Origin: Cellulosimicrobium sp. ES-005
GTDB lineage: Bacteria > Actinomycetota > Actinomycetes > Actinomycetales > Cellulomonadaceae
Length of the DNA stretch: 64,000 nucleotides
NCBI RefSeq assembly: GCF_040448685.1
Contig: NZ_CP159290.1
Location: forward strand, 4,712,001-4,776,000
Direction: 5' to 3'
Made by a program: the position numbers and the translations under genes. Numbering within the stretch: the stretch's first letter is position 1; the number at the start of each line of letters is the position of its first letter. The notes beneath the pieces are model-generated. The model searched no databases. It saw only the letters and a program-made list of their open reading frames with translations, and was not told where the DNA came from. This document shows, piece by piece, positions 17,016 to 30,153 of the stretch.

Positions 17016-19070
17016 ATGACGGCCAGCGGTGACCCCGGAGACGACGTCCGCACGGACGTGGCCGCAGGGGGCGGCGCGGGGCCGGGCGGCGCGGCGACCG
17101 GCGGGGCCGTCGCCGCGGGCGCCGCGGCGACGGCGGGGCTCGTCGAGTCCCTGGAGATCCTGCGCGGCCGGCTCGCGGCCGCGCGGCTGCCGCTCGACCT
17201 GCCGGGCTCGGCGGCGGCGCGCGAGGACCTCGACCTGGCGGTGCACCAGCTCGACGACTACCTGCTGCCGCGCCTGCGCTCGCACGCCGCGCCGCTGCTC
17301 GTCGTCGTCGGCGGGTCCACCGGCGCGGGGAAGTCGACGCTCGTGAACTCGCTGCTGGGCGAGCACGTGTCCGCGCCCGGCGTGCTGCGGCCGACCACCC
17401 GCGCTCCCGTCCTCGTGCACCACCCGCTGGACGAGCGCTGGTTCTCCACCGACCGCGTGCTCCCCGGCCTCGCGCGCGTGAGCGAGCACGGGCGGGACCC
17501 CGTCGCGGTCGCGCGCGACGCGACCGCCGTGCCCGGCCGGGCCGCGGGAACCTCGACCGCGAGCCCGGCCGACCCGACGCGCACGCTCGCGAGCGACGCG
17601 CTGCCGCAGGGTCTCGCGCTCGTGGACGCGCCCGACGTCGACTCCGTGGAGACGGCGAACCGCGAGCTCGCGGCCCAGCTCCTCGCCGCGGCGGACCTGT
17701 GGCTCTTCGTCACGACGGCCGCGCGCTACGCCGACGCGGTCCCGTGGGACCTCCTGCACCGTGCGGCCGAGCGGCGTGCGCAGGTCGCGATCGTGCTCGA
17801 CCGGGTCGACCCGGGAGCCGAGGCGGTGGCCGACGACCTCCGCCGCATGATGGACGAGAACGGGCTGGACACCGCGCCGCTGTTCGTCGTGGGGGAGTCC
17901 GAGCTGGTCGACGGCTTCCTCCCGGAGCGGTCCGTCTCGGAGGTCGCGTCGTGGCTGTCCGCGCTGGGGGCCGACGGCGCCGCGCGCGACCGGGTCGCGA
18001 CCGCGACGCGGGACGGCGTCGTGGACGACCTCGTGCGCCGTGCCGTGCTCGTGGCCGGAGCCGCAGACGCCCAGGCGACGTCCGACGCGCGCCTGCGGGC
18101 CGTCGTCGGGCGCGCGTACGACGAGGCCGCGGCCACCGTCGACGCCGCCACGAGCGACGGCGCGCTGCTGCGCGGCGAGGTGCTCGCGCGCTGGCAGGAC
18201 TTCGTCGGGACGAGCGAGCTGTTCCGCTCCGTCGAGCAGGGCGTCGGGCGCGTGCGCGACGCCGTCGCGGCGTTCTTCCGTGGGCGTCCGGCGCAGGCGC
18301 CGCAGGTCGAGCAGGCGATCGCGCACGGGCTGGAGGCCGTCGTGCTCGACGCCACGGACGCGGCCGCCGAGCGCGCGTACGGCGGGTGGCGCGCCGACCC
18401 GGCGGGCACGGCGCTCCTGGACGGGCTCGACCTCTCGCGCTCGTCGGCGGGCGTGCGGGCGCGGGTCGCGGAGGAGATCCGGGGGTGGCAGTCCGACGTC
18501 CTCGACCTCGTGCGCGAGCAGGGTGCGGGCAAGCGCGGGGCGGCACGCGCGCTGTCGTTCGGGATCAACGGGCTCGGGCTGAGCCTCATGGTCGTCGTGT
18601 TCGCGTCGACGGGCGGTCTCACCGGCGCGGAGGTCGGCATCGCGGGCGGGACGGCGATCCTCGCGCAGAAGCTCCTCGAGGCTGTGTTCGGCGACGACGC
18701 GGTCCGGCGCCTCACCCGGACGGCGCGCGATCGCCTCGCCGAGCGTGTGCGTGCCGTGCTCGACGACGAGGCGCGGCGCTACACGGCCCAGCTCGACGCT
18801 CTCGGCACCGCGGAGGCGGGCGAGACGGCGCGCACCGTGCGCGAGGCCGCGCGCGCGGTCGAGGCGGCGGCGCGGGTCGAGCGCCGGGCGCGCGGGCGGG
18901 ACCAGGACACGGCTCGACCGACCACCGGGCGGCACGCCGCGCGGCTCCTGCGGGGCGCGGGCCGGCGCGGTGCGGAGGACGACGAGCCTGCGAGCGTGCC
19001 CGAGGCCGACGACGAGCCGCGCCGCAGACCCGGGTTCTGGCGACGGCTCCTGGGCGGTGAGCGCGCATGA
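17016..19070 (+). CDS. Dynamin-like GTPase, member A of the second pair
   Basis: This 684-residue protein starts at ATG 17016; CAGACT lies exactly 6 nt upstream as a possible -10. After a Gly/Ala-rich N-terminus, G1 GSTGAGKST is at residues 100-108, then GVLRPTTRAPV, a G3-like LVDAPDVDSV and a degenerate G4 (VLDRVDP). Hydrophobic stretches at about 515-550 (LGLSLMVVVFAS and following) could insert into membrane, unlike the paralogue at 9894. The C-terminus is Arg-rich. It overlaps the next gene by ATGA. Order, overlap and motif spacing mirror the first pair, indicating an old duplication of a two-gene module. Confidence 0.82.
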   Translation: MTASGDPGDDVRTDVAAGGGAGPGGAATGGAVAAGAAATAGLVESLEILRGRLAAARLPLDLPGSAAAREDLDLAVHQLDDYLLPRLRSHAAPLLVVVGGSTGAGKSTLVNSLLGEHVSAPGVLRPTTRAPVLVHHPLDERWFSTDRVLPGLARVSEHGRDPVAVARDATAVPGRAAGTSTASPADPTRTLASDALPQGLALVDAPDVDSVETANRELAAQLLAAADLWLFVTTAARYADAVPWDLLHRAAERRAQVAIVLDRVDPGAEAVADDLRRMMDENGLDTAPLFVVGESELVDGFLPERSVSEVASWLSALGADGAARDRVATATRDGVVDDLVRRAVLVAGAADAQATSDARLRAVVGRAYDEAAATVDAATSDGALLRGEVLARWQDFVGTSELFRSVEQGVGRVRDAVAAFFRGRPAQAPQVEQAIAHGLEAVVLDATDAAAERAYGGWRADPAGTALLDGLDLSRSSAGVRARVAEEIRGWQSDVLDLVREQGAGKRGAARALSFGINGLGLSLMVVVFASTGGLTGAEVGIAGGTAILAQKLLEAVFGDDAVRRLTRTARDRLAERVRAVLDDEARRYTAQLDALGTAEAGETARTVREAARAVEAAARVERRARGRDQDTARPTTGRHAARLLRGAGRRGAEDDEPASVPEADDEPRRRPGFWRRLLGGERA

Positions 19071-20854
19071 CGATCGACCTCGCGGCGCGCACGACCGCGC
19101 TCGAGACCGCCGTCCGCGCGGGCGAGGGGCGCCTCGACGCCGACCTGCTCGCCGACGCGCGCACCGTCGTCGCCCGGGCGCGCGAGCGTGCGGGCCTCTC
19201 GGCCGACCACACCGTCGTCGCGCTCGCCGGTGCGACGGGATCGGGCAAGTCGTCGGTCTTCAACGCGCTCGTCGGGGACGAGCTCGCGGCGGTCGGGGTC
19301 CAGCGCCCGACGACGTCGCACCCGCTGGCTGCCGTGTGGGGGACGGGTGGGGCGGGGCACCCGACGGGCGGCGTGGCGCCTGGTGGCACTCCCGGTGCGG
19401 CGGGCGCGGGGGCCCTCCTCGACTGGCTCGAGGTGCGGCGCCGGCACGAGATGGGCACGCCCCTCACGTCGGGCGACCCGGACGACGCGCGCGCGGGCGG
19501 CGGGCTGCGCGGCCTCCTGCGCGGCCGACGCGCGGGTGACGTCACGAGCGGCCTCGTGCTGCTCGACCTGCCCGACCACGACTCGGTGGTCGTCGAGCAC
19601 CGCGTGCGCGCGGAGCGCCTCGTCGAGCGCGCGGACCTGCTCGTGTGGGTCGCGGACCCGCAGAAGTACGCGGACGCCGCGCTGCACGAGCGCTACCTGC
19701 GCCCGCTCGCGGGGCACGACTCGGTCGTCGTGCTCGTGCTCAACCAGGTCGACCGGCTCTCGCCCGCCGACGCCGACGCGTGCCTCGCGGACCTGCGCCG
19801 GCTCGCCGTGGAGGACGGGCTCGGCGACGCGCGCGTCCTCGGGGTCTCCGCGCGCACGGGACAGGGTCTCGACGAGCTCCGGGGTCTGCTCGCGGACGCC
19901 GCAGCCCGGCGGCGGGCGGCGAACGACCGGCTCGCGGCCGACGTGCGCGCCGTCGCCCGTCGGGTCGCGGCCGCGTGCGGCGAGCCCGTGCCGGAGCGCG
20001 CCGCGCGACGGGCGCGCGACGGGCTCGTCGACGCGCTCGAGGCCGCCGCGGGCGTGCCGACGGTCGTCGCGGCCGTGCGGGGCTCGGCGGTCCGGGACGC
20101 GCGCGCGGCGACCGGCTGGCCCGTCACGCGCTGGGTCGGGCGGTTCCGGCCCGACCCCCTGCGCCGCATCGGGCTCCGGACGGGACCCGCTCCCGGCTCG
20201 TCCCGGGCGCGCGCGGCGAAGGAGCTGGGAGCGGGCGAGACGGAGCTGCGGCCGGAGCTCGCCCGGACGTCGCTCCCCGCGGTCGGGGCGGCGCTGCGCG
20301 CCGGTGCGCAGACCGCCGTGCGCGACTACGCGGCCGAGGCCACCGCGGGGGTGCCGGACGACTGGGCGCTCGCCGTGCGGCGTCGGGCCTCCGAGGGCGC
20401 GAGCGACCTCGCCGACGCGCTCGACCAGGCGGTCGCCGGGACGGAGCTCGAGGCGTCGCGCCGCCCGGTGTGGTGGCGCGTCGTCGGCGCGTTGCAGTGG
20501 CTCGTGCTCGCAGCGCTCGTGGTGGGGCTGCTGTGGCTCGCCGCGCTGTGGGGGTTCACCTACCTGCGCCTGCCCGAGCCGCCGACGCCCGTGCTCACGC
20601 TCGGCGGGCCCGGCGCACCCGAGCTCCCGTGGCCGACCCTGCTCGCGCTCGGCGGCATCGTCGTCGGCATCGTCGTCGCCGTGCTCTCGCGCGCCGCCGC
20701 GTCCGTGGGCGGGCGCCGCCGGGCGGCCCGTGCCCGACGCCGCCTGCGCGAGGCCGTCGGCCAGGTCGCCGACCGCCTGGTGCGGCTCCCGGTCGGCGAG
20801 GAGCTGTCCGCGCTGGCGAGCTGCCGCGCCGCGGCCCTGGTCGCGGCCTCCTGA
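19067..20854 (+). CDS. Membrane-anchored dynamin-like GTPase, member B of the second pair
   Basis: This 595-residue protein starts at ATG 19067 (ATGA overlap). G1 GATGSGKSS lies at about 55-63, switch VQRPTTSHP, G3 LLDLPDHDS, G4 VLNQVDR and a G5-like GVSARTGQG. It matches the 11573 gene nearly motif for motif (shared DLLVWV.DPQKYAD). Two membrane helices at about 472-496 and 522-545 are followed by an Arg-rich helix. A Gly/Ala insert lies between switch I and G3. With partner A it probably forms a heteromeric, membrane-bound GTPase (inference). A strong inverted repeat follows at 20868-20928. Confidence 0.82.
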   Translation: MTIDLAARTTALETAVRAGEGRLDADLLADARTVVARARERAGLSADHTVVALAGATGSGKSSVFNALVGDELAAVGVQRPTTSHPLAAVWGTGGAGHPTGGVAPGGTPGAAGAGALLDWLEVRRRHEMGTPLTSGDPDDARAGGGLRGLLRGRRAGDVTSGLVLLDLPDHDSVVVEHRVRAERLVERADLLVWVADPQKYADAALHERYLRPLAGHDSVVVLVLNQVDRLSPADADACLADLRRLAVEDGLGDARVLGVSARTGQGLDELRGLLADAAARRRAANDRLAADVRAVARRVAAACGEPVPERAARRARDGLVDALEAAAGVPTVVAAVRGSAVRDARAATGWPVTRWVGRFRPDPLRRIGLRTGPAPGSSRARAAKELGAGETELRPELARTSLPAVGAALRAGAQTAVRDYAAEATAGVPDDWALAVRRRASEGASDLADALDQAVAGTELEASRRPVWWRVVGALQWLVLAALVVGLLWLAALWGFTYLRLPEPPTPVLTLGGPGAPELPWPTLLALGGIVVGIVVAVLSRAAASVGGRRRAARARRRLREAVGQVADRLVRLPVGEELSALASCRAAALVAAS

Positions 20855-20867
20855 CGACCCGCCTCCC

Positions 20868-20928
20868 CGCCGAACACGACATGAGGGTCGTCAACGCGCC
20901 CATCACGACCCTCATGTCGTGCTCGGCG
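20868..20928 (+). terminator. Long inverted repeat after the second GTPase pair
   Basis: A perfect 17-bp stem (20875-20891 with 20905-20921) has a 13-nt loop. The stem extends outward to 24 bp with one mismatch. It probably acts as a terminator, but it is longer and less GC-rich than neighbouring terminators and a further half-copy (GTGTCGTGCTCGGCG) follows at about 20937, so it may also be a dispersed extragenic palindrome. Confidence 0.65.
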
Positions 20929-21042
20929 CGGGGTGGTGTCGTGCTCGGCGGCGGGCCCCCGGGGCCGGTGGCGGCGCGGGGGTAGGGCGGGGTGTGCGGG
21001 AGGGGAGAATGAGCGTGCCACCGTCGAACGAGAGGACCCTCC

Positions 21043-21540
21043 ATGACCCGCCTGCACGTCCCCGTCTCCCTGCGGTGGTCCGACCTCGACGCGTACGCCC
21101 ACGTCAACAACGTCGAGATGTTCCGGCTGCTCGAGGACGCGCGCATCACGGCGTTCTGGACCCACCCGGACGCCGGCGAGGACGCCTGGCCGACGGCGGT
21201 CCTGGAGACCGGGCCGGCCGCGACGAGCCACACGCTCGTGGCGCGGCAGGAGATCGAGTACCTGCGCCCCCTCGGCTTCACGCGCACGCCCGTGCGGGTG
21301 GAGCTGTGGATCGGGCACCTCGGCGGTGCGAGCCTGGAGGTCTGCTACGAGGTGCACGACGGCGCCGCGCGCTTCGAGCGCACCGGCCCCACCTCGGGCG
21401 GTGCCCCCTACGCGAAGGCCGTGACGACGATCGTCGTGGTCGACGCGGCGACGGGGGCGCCCCGCCGCATCACCGAGGCCGAGCGTGCGGCCTGGGAGCC
21501 GTTCGTCGAGGACCCGCTGACCTTCCGCCGCCGCAGGTGA
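21043..21540 (+). CDS. Hot-dog-fold acyl-CoA thioesterase (4HBT family)
   Basis: This 165-residue protein starts at ATG 21043 after GAGAGGA. It contains the 4-hydroxybenzoyl-CoA thioesterase signature RWSDLDAYAHVNNVEMFRLL with the catalytic Asp and the HVNN motif, then EIEYLRPLGF and a C-terminal strand pattern. It likely hydrolyses short or medium acyl-CoA esters in the cytoplasm. Specificity cannot be inferred. It stands alone between the GTPase cluster and the convergent GH9 gene. Confidence 0.9.
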   Translation: MTRLHVPVSLRWSDLDAYAHVNNVEMFRLLEDARITAFWTHPDAGEDAWPTAVLETGPAATSHTLVARQEIEYLRPLGFTRTPVRVELWIGHLGGASLEVCYEVHDGAARFERTGPTSGGAPYAKAVTTIVVVDAATGAPRRITEAERAAWEPFVEDPLTFRRRR

Positions 21541-21597
21541 CCGTCGCTCGCGCCGGGGAGCAGCGTCCCGGCGCGAGCGACGCACCCGGGCGAGGGC

Positions 21598-25833
<4,236 letters not shown>

Positions 25834-25837
<4 letters not shown>

Positions 25838-26805
25838 GAGAGCAGCTCCAGGAGCTCGCGCTCGGCTCGCGCCTGCGACCGGGTGGACCCGATGGTCTCG
25901 CCGCGCTCCCACAGGTCGAACAGGCGCGGGTCGATGTACGACGACCGCGCGACGGCGGGCGTGTTCCCCAGCTCCTCCGCGACGTCCTTGACGATCCCCG
26001 TGACGACCCGTCGCCGCGCCCGCTCCGAGGCCGGCGCGGCCCCGGCGTCGGCGAGCGCGCGCGCCGCGAGGACGGTGGCGTGCCACGTGCGGAAGTCCTT
26101 GGGCGTCGCGTCCTCGCCGAGCCGTTCCTTGATGCCCGCCTGGACGTCGGCGCTCGTGACGTCGTGCCACGCGGCCCGGCCGTCGGGCCCGTCCTCGCGC
26201 CACGCGAGCAGCTCGACGCCGCCGCGGCGCCGCTTGAGCGTCGTGACGAGCTCGGCGACCACCGGGTCGTCCACGACGACGTCGCGGACCTGGCCCGACT
26301 TCGCGGGATAGCGGAAGTGCACGCTCCCGTCGCGCCGCACCCGCGCGTGCTCCTTGCGGATCGTCGCCAGGCCGTAGCTGGCGTTCTGCTTCGCGTAGAT
26401 CTCGCCGCCGGCGCGGAAGTACGCGAGGTCGAGCAGCCGGAACGCCAGGGCGAGCACCTTCTCGCGACCCATGCCGGGCTGCGCGAGCTCGCGCGCGACC
26501 CGCCGCCGGGCCGCGGGCAGGCGCCGGCCGACGTCGAGCACGTGGTCGTGCTTGCGCCGCGCACGGCGCACCTGCCACTGCTCGTGGTACAGGTACTGGC
26601 CGCGACCGGCGACGTCGCGCCCGAACGCCTGGATGTGCCCGTTCGGGTACCGGCAGATCCAGACGTCGGTCCAGGCGGGAGGGACCGCGAGGCGCGTGCA
26701 CCGCGCGACCTCGTCCTCGTCGGCGAGCGGAGTCCCCTCGACGTCGAGGAACACCCAGGAGTCGCCCTTCGGGCGGCGGGAGTACCCGGGGGAGGTCACG
26801 GACAC
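25834..26805 (-). CDS. Type IB DNA topoisomerase (poxvirus/bacterial type)
   Basis: This protein has about 323 residues. Recognised stretches are VPPAWTDVWICRYPNGHIQA, GRGQYLYHEQWQVRRA, ASYGLATIRKEHARVRRDG, DFRTWHATVLAARAL (active-site Arg) and RSSYIDPRLFDLWERG with the nucleophilic Tyr. It relaxes supercoils through a 3'-phosphotyrosyl intermediate. Such enzymes are accessory in actinobacteria. The start is uncertain: GTG 26805, GTG 26799 and an upstream GTG 26820 are in frame, with no clear ribosome binding site. It is coupled by a 4-bp overlap to the SDR gene. Confidence 0.9.
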
Positions 26806-26882
26806 CCGACGCAGTCGCACCCGGTCATGGTGCGGGACGCGACGCCCGCTCGCGCGGCAGGGAGCACCGAGGCCGCGCGGCG

Positions 26883-26902
26883 CATGGGGAGCGGTCCCCA
26901 TG
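26883..26902. promoter_or_regulatory. Inverted repeat in the divergent topoisomerase/membrane-protein promoter region
   Basis: A perfect 8-bp inverted repeat CATGGGGA/TCCCCATG with a 4-bp spacer lies between the divergent genes. TAGCGT at 26934-26939 is a plausible -10 for the rightward gene. It could be an operator; the binding protein is unknown. Confidence 0.45.
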
Positions 26903-26964
26903 GCCCGAGCCTCCGGCGGCGCCCCGTCATGGCTAGCGTGGCGGGCGCGGACGAGGGAGGGGAC

Positions 26965-28335
26965 ATGACGACGTCGGAGAGCCCGTGGTGGCGGACCCGC
27001 AGGGGGCGCGTGCTGGTCGGCGGGGCGGTGGCGCTCGTGCTCGCCGGGGCGCTGACCCTCTGGCTGGTCGCGCGGGGTGGCACCGATCCGGTCGACGAGC
27101 CGGTGAGCACGTCGACCCTCGAGGGCTACCCGACCCGGGGCGGTCTCACCGTGGACGGCGCGCCCTTCGAGGACGTCGAGGCCGCCGCCGACGCCTGGCG
27201 GCGCGAGGACGTCGGCGGGCAGGAGGAGCCGCCCGCCGCCGACGAGCCCATCGAGGTGCTGTGGGCCGGGGACGTCCCCGCAGCCGATCTCGCGTTCGAG
27301 AGCCGTTACGAGCTCCGCCTCGACGACGCGCCCACCGGCCGCCTCGTCGCGCTCCGCTCGGACGACCACGTCGCGACCTTCCTCGCGCCGGTCGACGCCG
27401 AGGGCGAGCGGACCGACGCCTACCGGATCCTCGCGGACAGCGACGAGCAACGGTGGGCCTCGCGCGCGGCCGTCGAGCTCGACGACGGTCTGCTGCTGCT
27501 CGCCGAGTCGCTCGCCCGCGGTGCGGAGCCGGACGGCCTCGAGGTCGTGCATCCCCGGGGCGAGGGCGACGACGCGCCGGTCGTCGTGACCGTTCCCGTC
27601 GACGAGGGCCTGCTCGTCGGCCAGCGCGGTGGCGCGATCCGGGCGGCCTCGGTGAGCGCGGTCCCCGACGGCGACGACCCGGGTCTGCTGTTCACCGACG
27701 GAGGCGCGGTGACCACGGCCGACCTCGACACGCTGTGGGACCGGCTCCTCGACCCCGCCGCGGGTGCTCCCACCTGGAGCGCGCTCCTCGGCGCGTATCG
27801 CGGCACGGAGGAGCGGCGCCGCGCCGACCCGCCGGTCGCCGCGCTCTGGGACGGGGTCGCGCTGCGGGACGGGACGCCCCTGGCGGTCGTCGCGGTCACG
27901 ACGAGCGCGTGGGACCCCCGGGCGTGGTGGGAGGTCTACGCCTCCCGGCCGGCGCCGGCGCCCGCCGACGGCGAGGAGCCGGGCGACCCGCGGACCGACC
28001 GGCTCGGGGGCGGCGAGGTCGCGCCGGGGTCGCCGGCGACGACGCGGATCCCCCCGCTCGTCGCGCAGTGGATCGACGGCGGTCCCGGCGGTGACGCCGA
28101 GCCGCGGCCCGAGCTCGTGGTGGTCGGGCCGGGCGAGGTCGTGTCCGTCGAGGTCCTCGCGTCGACGGACGGCAAGCGCGTCGAGGGGTCGACGCTCACG
28201 TGGCCGCGCCCCGACCCGGCGACCTGGGCCCGCGAGGGCGCCGACCTCGAGCGGGTGGCACCCACCGACGTGCCCCCGGTGGTCGTGGTGGGGCGTACCG
28301 CGGACGGCACCCCCGTCCCCGTCCTCGAGGACTGA
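26965..28335 (+). CDS. Unknown membrane-anchored extracellular protein
   Basis: This 456-residue protein starts at ATG 26965 after GGGAGGGGAC. One N-terminal membrane anchor (about 14-36) follows a short basic segment. The rest (about 40-456) is a negatively charged extracytoplasmic region rich in Asp, Ala, Val and Pro. Its repeated strand-like segments (LVALRSDDHVATFLAP, DDGLLLLAESLA, VAALWDGVALRDGTPLAVVA) suggest a beta-propeller-like or other beta fold. No catalytic motif is recognised. It lies between topoisomerase IB and the GH10 xylanase. A role at the cell surface during polysaccharide use is possible but unproven. Confidence 0.75.
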   Translation: MTTSESPWWRTRRGRVLVGGAVALVLAGALTLWLVARGGTDPVDEPVSTSTLEGYPTRGGLTVDGAPFEDVEAAADAWRREDVGGQEEPPAADEPIEVLWAGDVPAADLAFESRYELRLDDAPTGRLVALRSDDHVATFLAPVDAEGERTDAYRILADSDEQRWASRAAVELDDGLLLLAESLARGAEPDGLEVVHPRGEGDDAPVVVTVPVDEGLLVGQRGGAIRAASVSAVPDGDDPGLLFTDGGAVTTADLDTLWDRLLDPAAGAPTWSALLGAYRGTEERRRADPPVAALWDGVALRDGTPLAVVAVTTSAWDPRAWWEVYASRPAPAPADGEEPGDPRTDRLGGGEVAPGSPATTRIPPLVAQWIDGGPGGDAEPRPELVVVGPGEVVSVEVLASTDGKRVEGSTLTWPRPDPATWAREGADLERVAPTDVPPVVVVGRTADGTPVPVLED

Positions 28336-28348
28336 TCCCGCGCGAGCG

Positions 28349-28381
28349 CCGCCCGGGGCGGCCCCTGCACGCCCCGGACGG
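28349..28381. terminator. Convergent hairpin between the unknown membrane protein and the GH10 gene
   Basis: A 12-bp stem (28349-28360 with 28370-28381, one mismatch) lies in the 59-bp gap between convergent genes. Flanking GCGCGAGCG/CGCGCTCGC can extend it with a bulge. Confidence 0.6.
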
Positions 28382-28394
28382 CGCCCGCGCTCGC

Positions 28395-30065
28395 TCAGGC
28401 GACCTCGCAGGCGGCGCCGTCGAGCGTGAAGGAGGTCGGCTCGGTGTTGATCCCGGAGTGGGCGCCGTTGAAGCCGATGTCCACGCTCGCGCCCGCGCCG
28501 AGCGTGGTGTTCCACGGCGCCGGGGTGACGGTGACGGTCGAGCCCTGCTGCGCGTACTGCGCCGACCAGCCCTGCTGGACGGTCTGCCCGTCCGGGAACG
28601 CGAACCTCAGGGTCCAGCCGTGCAGCGCGGTCGTCGAGTCGTTGGTGATCCGGATCGAGCCGGTGAAGCCCGTGTTCCAGGAGCTCGCCGTGTAGGCGAC
28701 GGTGCAGGTCCCGGTGGGTTCGCCGCCACCCTCCTCGGTCTCGCCGGTCACGGTGCCGGACGTGGCCGAGAGGTTGCCCGCCGCGTCGACCGCGCGCACC
28801 GCGTAGACGTGCGCGGTGCCCGCGGCGAGGCCGGTGTCGGTGAACGACGTCGCGGCGACCTCGGCGACCTGGGTCCCGTCGCGGAACACGCGGTACCCCG
28901 CGACGCCGACGTCGTCGGTGGAGGCGTTCCACGCGAGCGAGATCGAGGAGGTCGTGGTGCCGGTGACCCGCAGGCCGGTCGGGGCCGACGGCGCCTGCTC
29001 GTCGCCGCCCGGTCCGTCGTCCCGTGCGCCGAGGACCTCGGCGATCGCCGCGTACGCGGGCTTGGGCGCGTACGCGTCGTCCCAGACGAGCGCGGCGCCC
29101 TGCCCCGGGAACACGCCCGGGATCCACGAGTACCTGTCGGTGATGCCCCACAGCGTGACGCCCGTGCAGCGGTCGACGTCGAGGCAGGCCTGGAAGACCT
29201 TCGCGTAGTCCGACGCCTGCTGCGCCAGCTTCTGCGCGTCGGCGGGAGTGTTCATGCGGATGTCGAGCTCGGTGATGCGCACGTCCACGCCGAGGTCGGC
29301 GAACCGCCGGAGGTTCTGGGTCAGGGTCGACGGGACCTGGCCCACGATCAGGTGCGCCTGGAACCCGACGCAGTCGATCGGCACACCGCGGGCCTTGAAG
29401 TCGGCGACGAGGTCGTAGATCGCCGTGCTCTTCGCGTTGATCCCGTCGGTGCTGTAGTCGTTGAGGCACAGGTCCGCGTCCGGGTCGGCCGCCCGTGCGG
29501 CGCGGAAGGCGTCCTCGATGTAGCCGTCTCCGAGGCGCTGCTGGAAGACGCTCTGCCGGCGGGAGCCGTCGTCCTCGAACGCCTCGTTGACGACGTCCCA
29601 CGCCTCGACGTCGCCGGCGAAGTGCCCGGCGACGGCGCTGACGTGGTCCGTCATGGCGGTGCGCAGCTCCGTGCCCGTCAGGCCCTGGACCCAGCCGGGG
29701 AGCTGTTGGTGCCACACGAGCGTGTGGCCGTAGAGGTCCGCGCCCTGCGCGGCCGCGTAGCTCGCGACCTGGTCGGCTGCCCCCCAGGAGAACGAGCCCC
29801 GGGCGGGTTCGGTCGCGTCCCACTTCATCGCGTTCTCCCCGACGACGAGCGAGAACTCGCGGTCGGCGACCGCCCGGTAGCCGCTCTCCGAGAGGCGGCC
29901 GGGGTCGAGCGCGAAGCCGACGGTCTTGCCGTGCCTCGCGGCGGCGTCGCCGAGCGGCTCGGTGGCGGCGGTCGCGGTCGTGGCGACCGGGAGGACGGTC
30001 GCGGCGACGAGCGCCGTGGTCGCGAGCGTCGTCGCGAGAGGTCGTCTCCAGATGGTCCTGGTCAT
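28395..30065 (-). CDS. Secreted GH10 endo-xylanase with Fn3 and CBM2
   Basis: This 556-residue exoenzyme starts at ATG 30065 with GAAGGGTG upstream. Signal peptide about 1-34. GH10 barrel about 36-345: [25 protein letters not shown], acid/base Glu in [10 protein letters not shown], nucleophile Glu in ITELDIRMN, and [14 protein letters not shown]. Fn3 about 357-440, CBM2 about 455-556 bounded by Cys residues. It hydrolyses beta-1,4-xylan outside the cell. Unlike the cellulases nearby it has no GAAACGTTTC site. A 16-bp palindrome TCGATATCGATATCGA sits 16 bp before the start codon. A 158-bp stretch of its Fn3 region is nearly identical to part of the GH6 gene. Confidence 0.95.
   Translation of the reverse strand: MTRTIWRRPLATTLATTALVAATVLPVATTATAATEPLGDAAARHGKTVGFALDPGRLSESGYRAVADREFSLVVGENAMKWDATEPARGSFSWGAADQVASYAAAQGADLYGHTLVWHQQLPGWVQGLTGTELRTAMTDHVSAVAGHFAGDVEAWDVVNEAFEDDGSRRQSVFQQRLGDGYIEDAFRAARAADPDADLCLNDYSTDGINAKSTAIYDLVADFKARGVPIDCVGFQAHLIVGQVPSTLTQNLRRFADLGVDVRITELDIRMNTPADAQKLAQQASDYAKVFQACLDVDRCTGVTLWGITDRYSWIPGVFPGQGAALVWDDAYAPKPAYAAIAEVLGARDDGPGGDEQAPSAPTGLRVTGTTTSSISLAWNASTDDVGVAGYRVFRDGTQVAEVAATSFTDTGLAAGTAHVYAVRAVDAAGNLSATSGTVTGETEEGGGEPTGTCTVAYTASSWNTGFTGSIRITNDSTTALHGWTLRFAFPDGQTVQQGWSAQYAQQGSTVTVTPAPWNTTLGAGASVDIGFNGAHSGINTEPTSFTLDGAACEVA
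28738..28895. repeat. 158-bp near-identical repeat, copy 1 (GH10 Fn3/linker)
   Basis: It matches 30497-30654 at 157 of 158 positions (difference at 28826). It covers the end of the Fn3 domain and the start of the linker. Confidence 0.92.
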
Positions 30066-30081
30066 GGGTGCACCCTTCGGG

Positions 30082-30097
30082 TCGATATCGATATCGA
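30082..30097 (-). promoter_or_regulatory. 16-bp perfect palindrome before the GH10 xylanase gene
   Basis: TCGATATCGATATCGA is a perfect palindrome in an otherwise GC-rich region, 16 bp upstream of the ATG. The position suits a repressor that blocks initiation or elongation. It differs from the GAAACGTTTC sites of the cellulase genes, suggesting separate xylan-responsive control. Confidence 0.65.
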
Positions 30098-30153
30098 ACG
30101 TCGCACAGGACCGGCGGTCGAGGCGTGGGGCCCCGACCGCCGGTCGTCTCAGG

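Noticed and set aside
26806-29823. A 1329-codon minus-strand frame joining GH10-antisense sequence to topoisomerase IB
   Set aside because: Only the last 323 codons resemble topoisomerase IB. The rest is an off-frame reading of the GH10 gene and the complement of the 26965-28335 gene.
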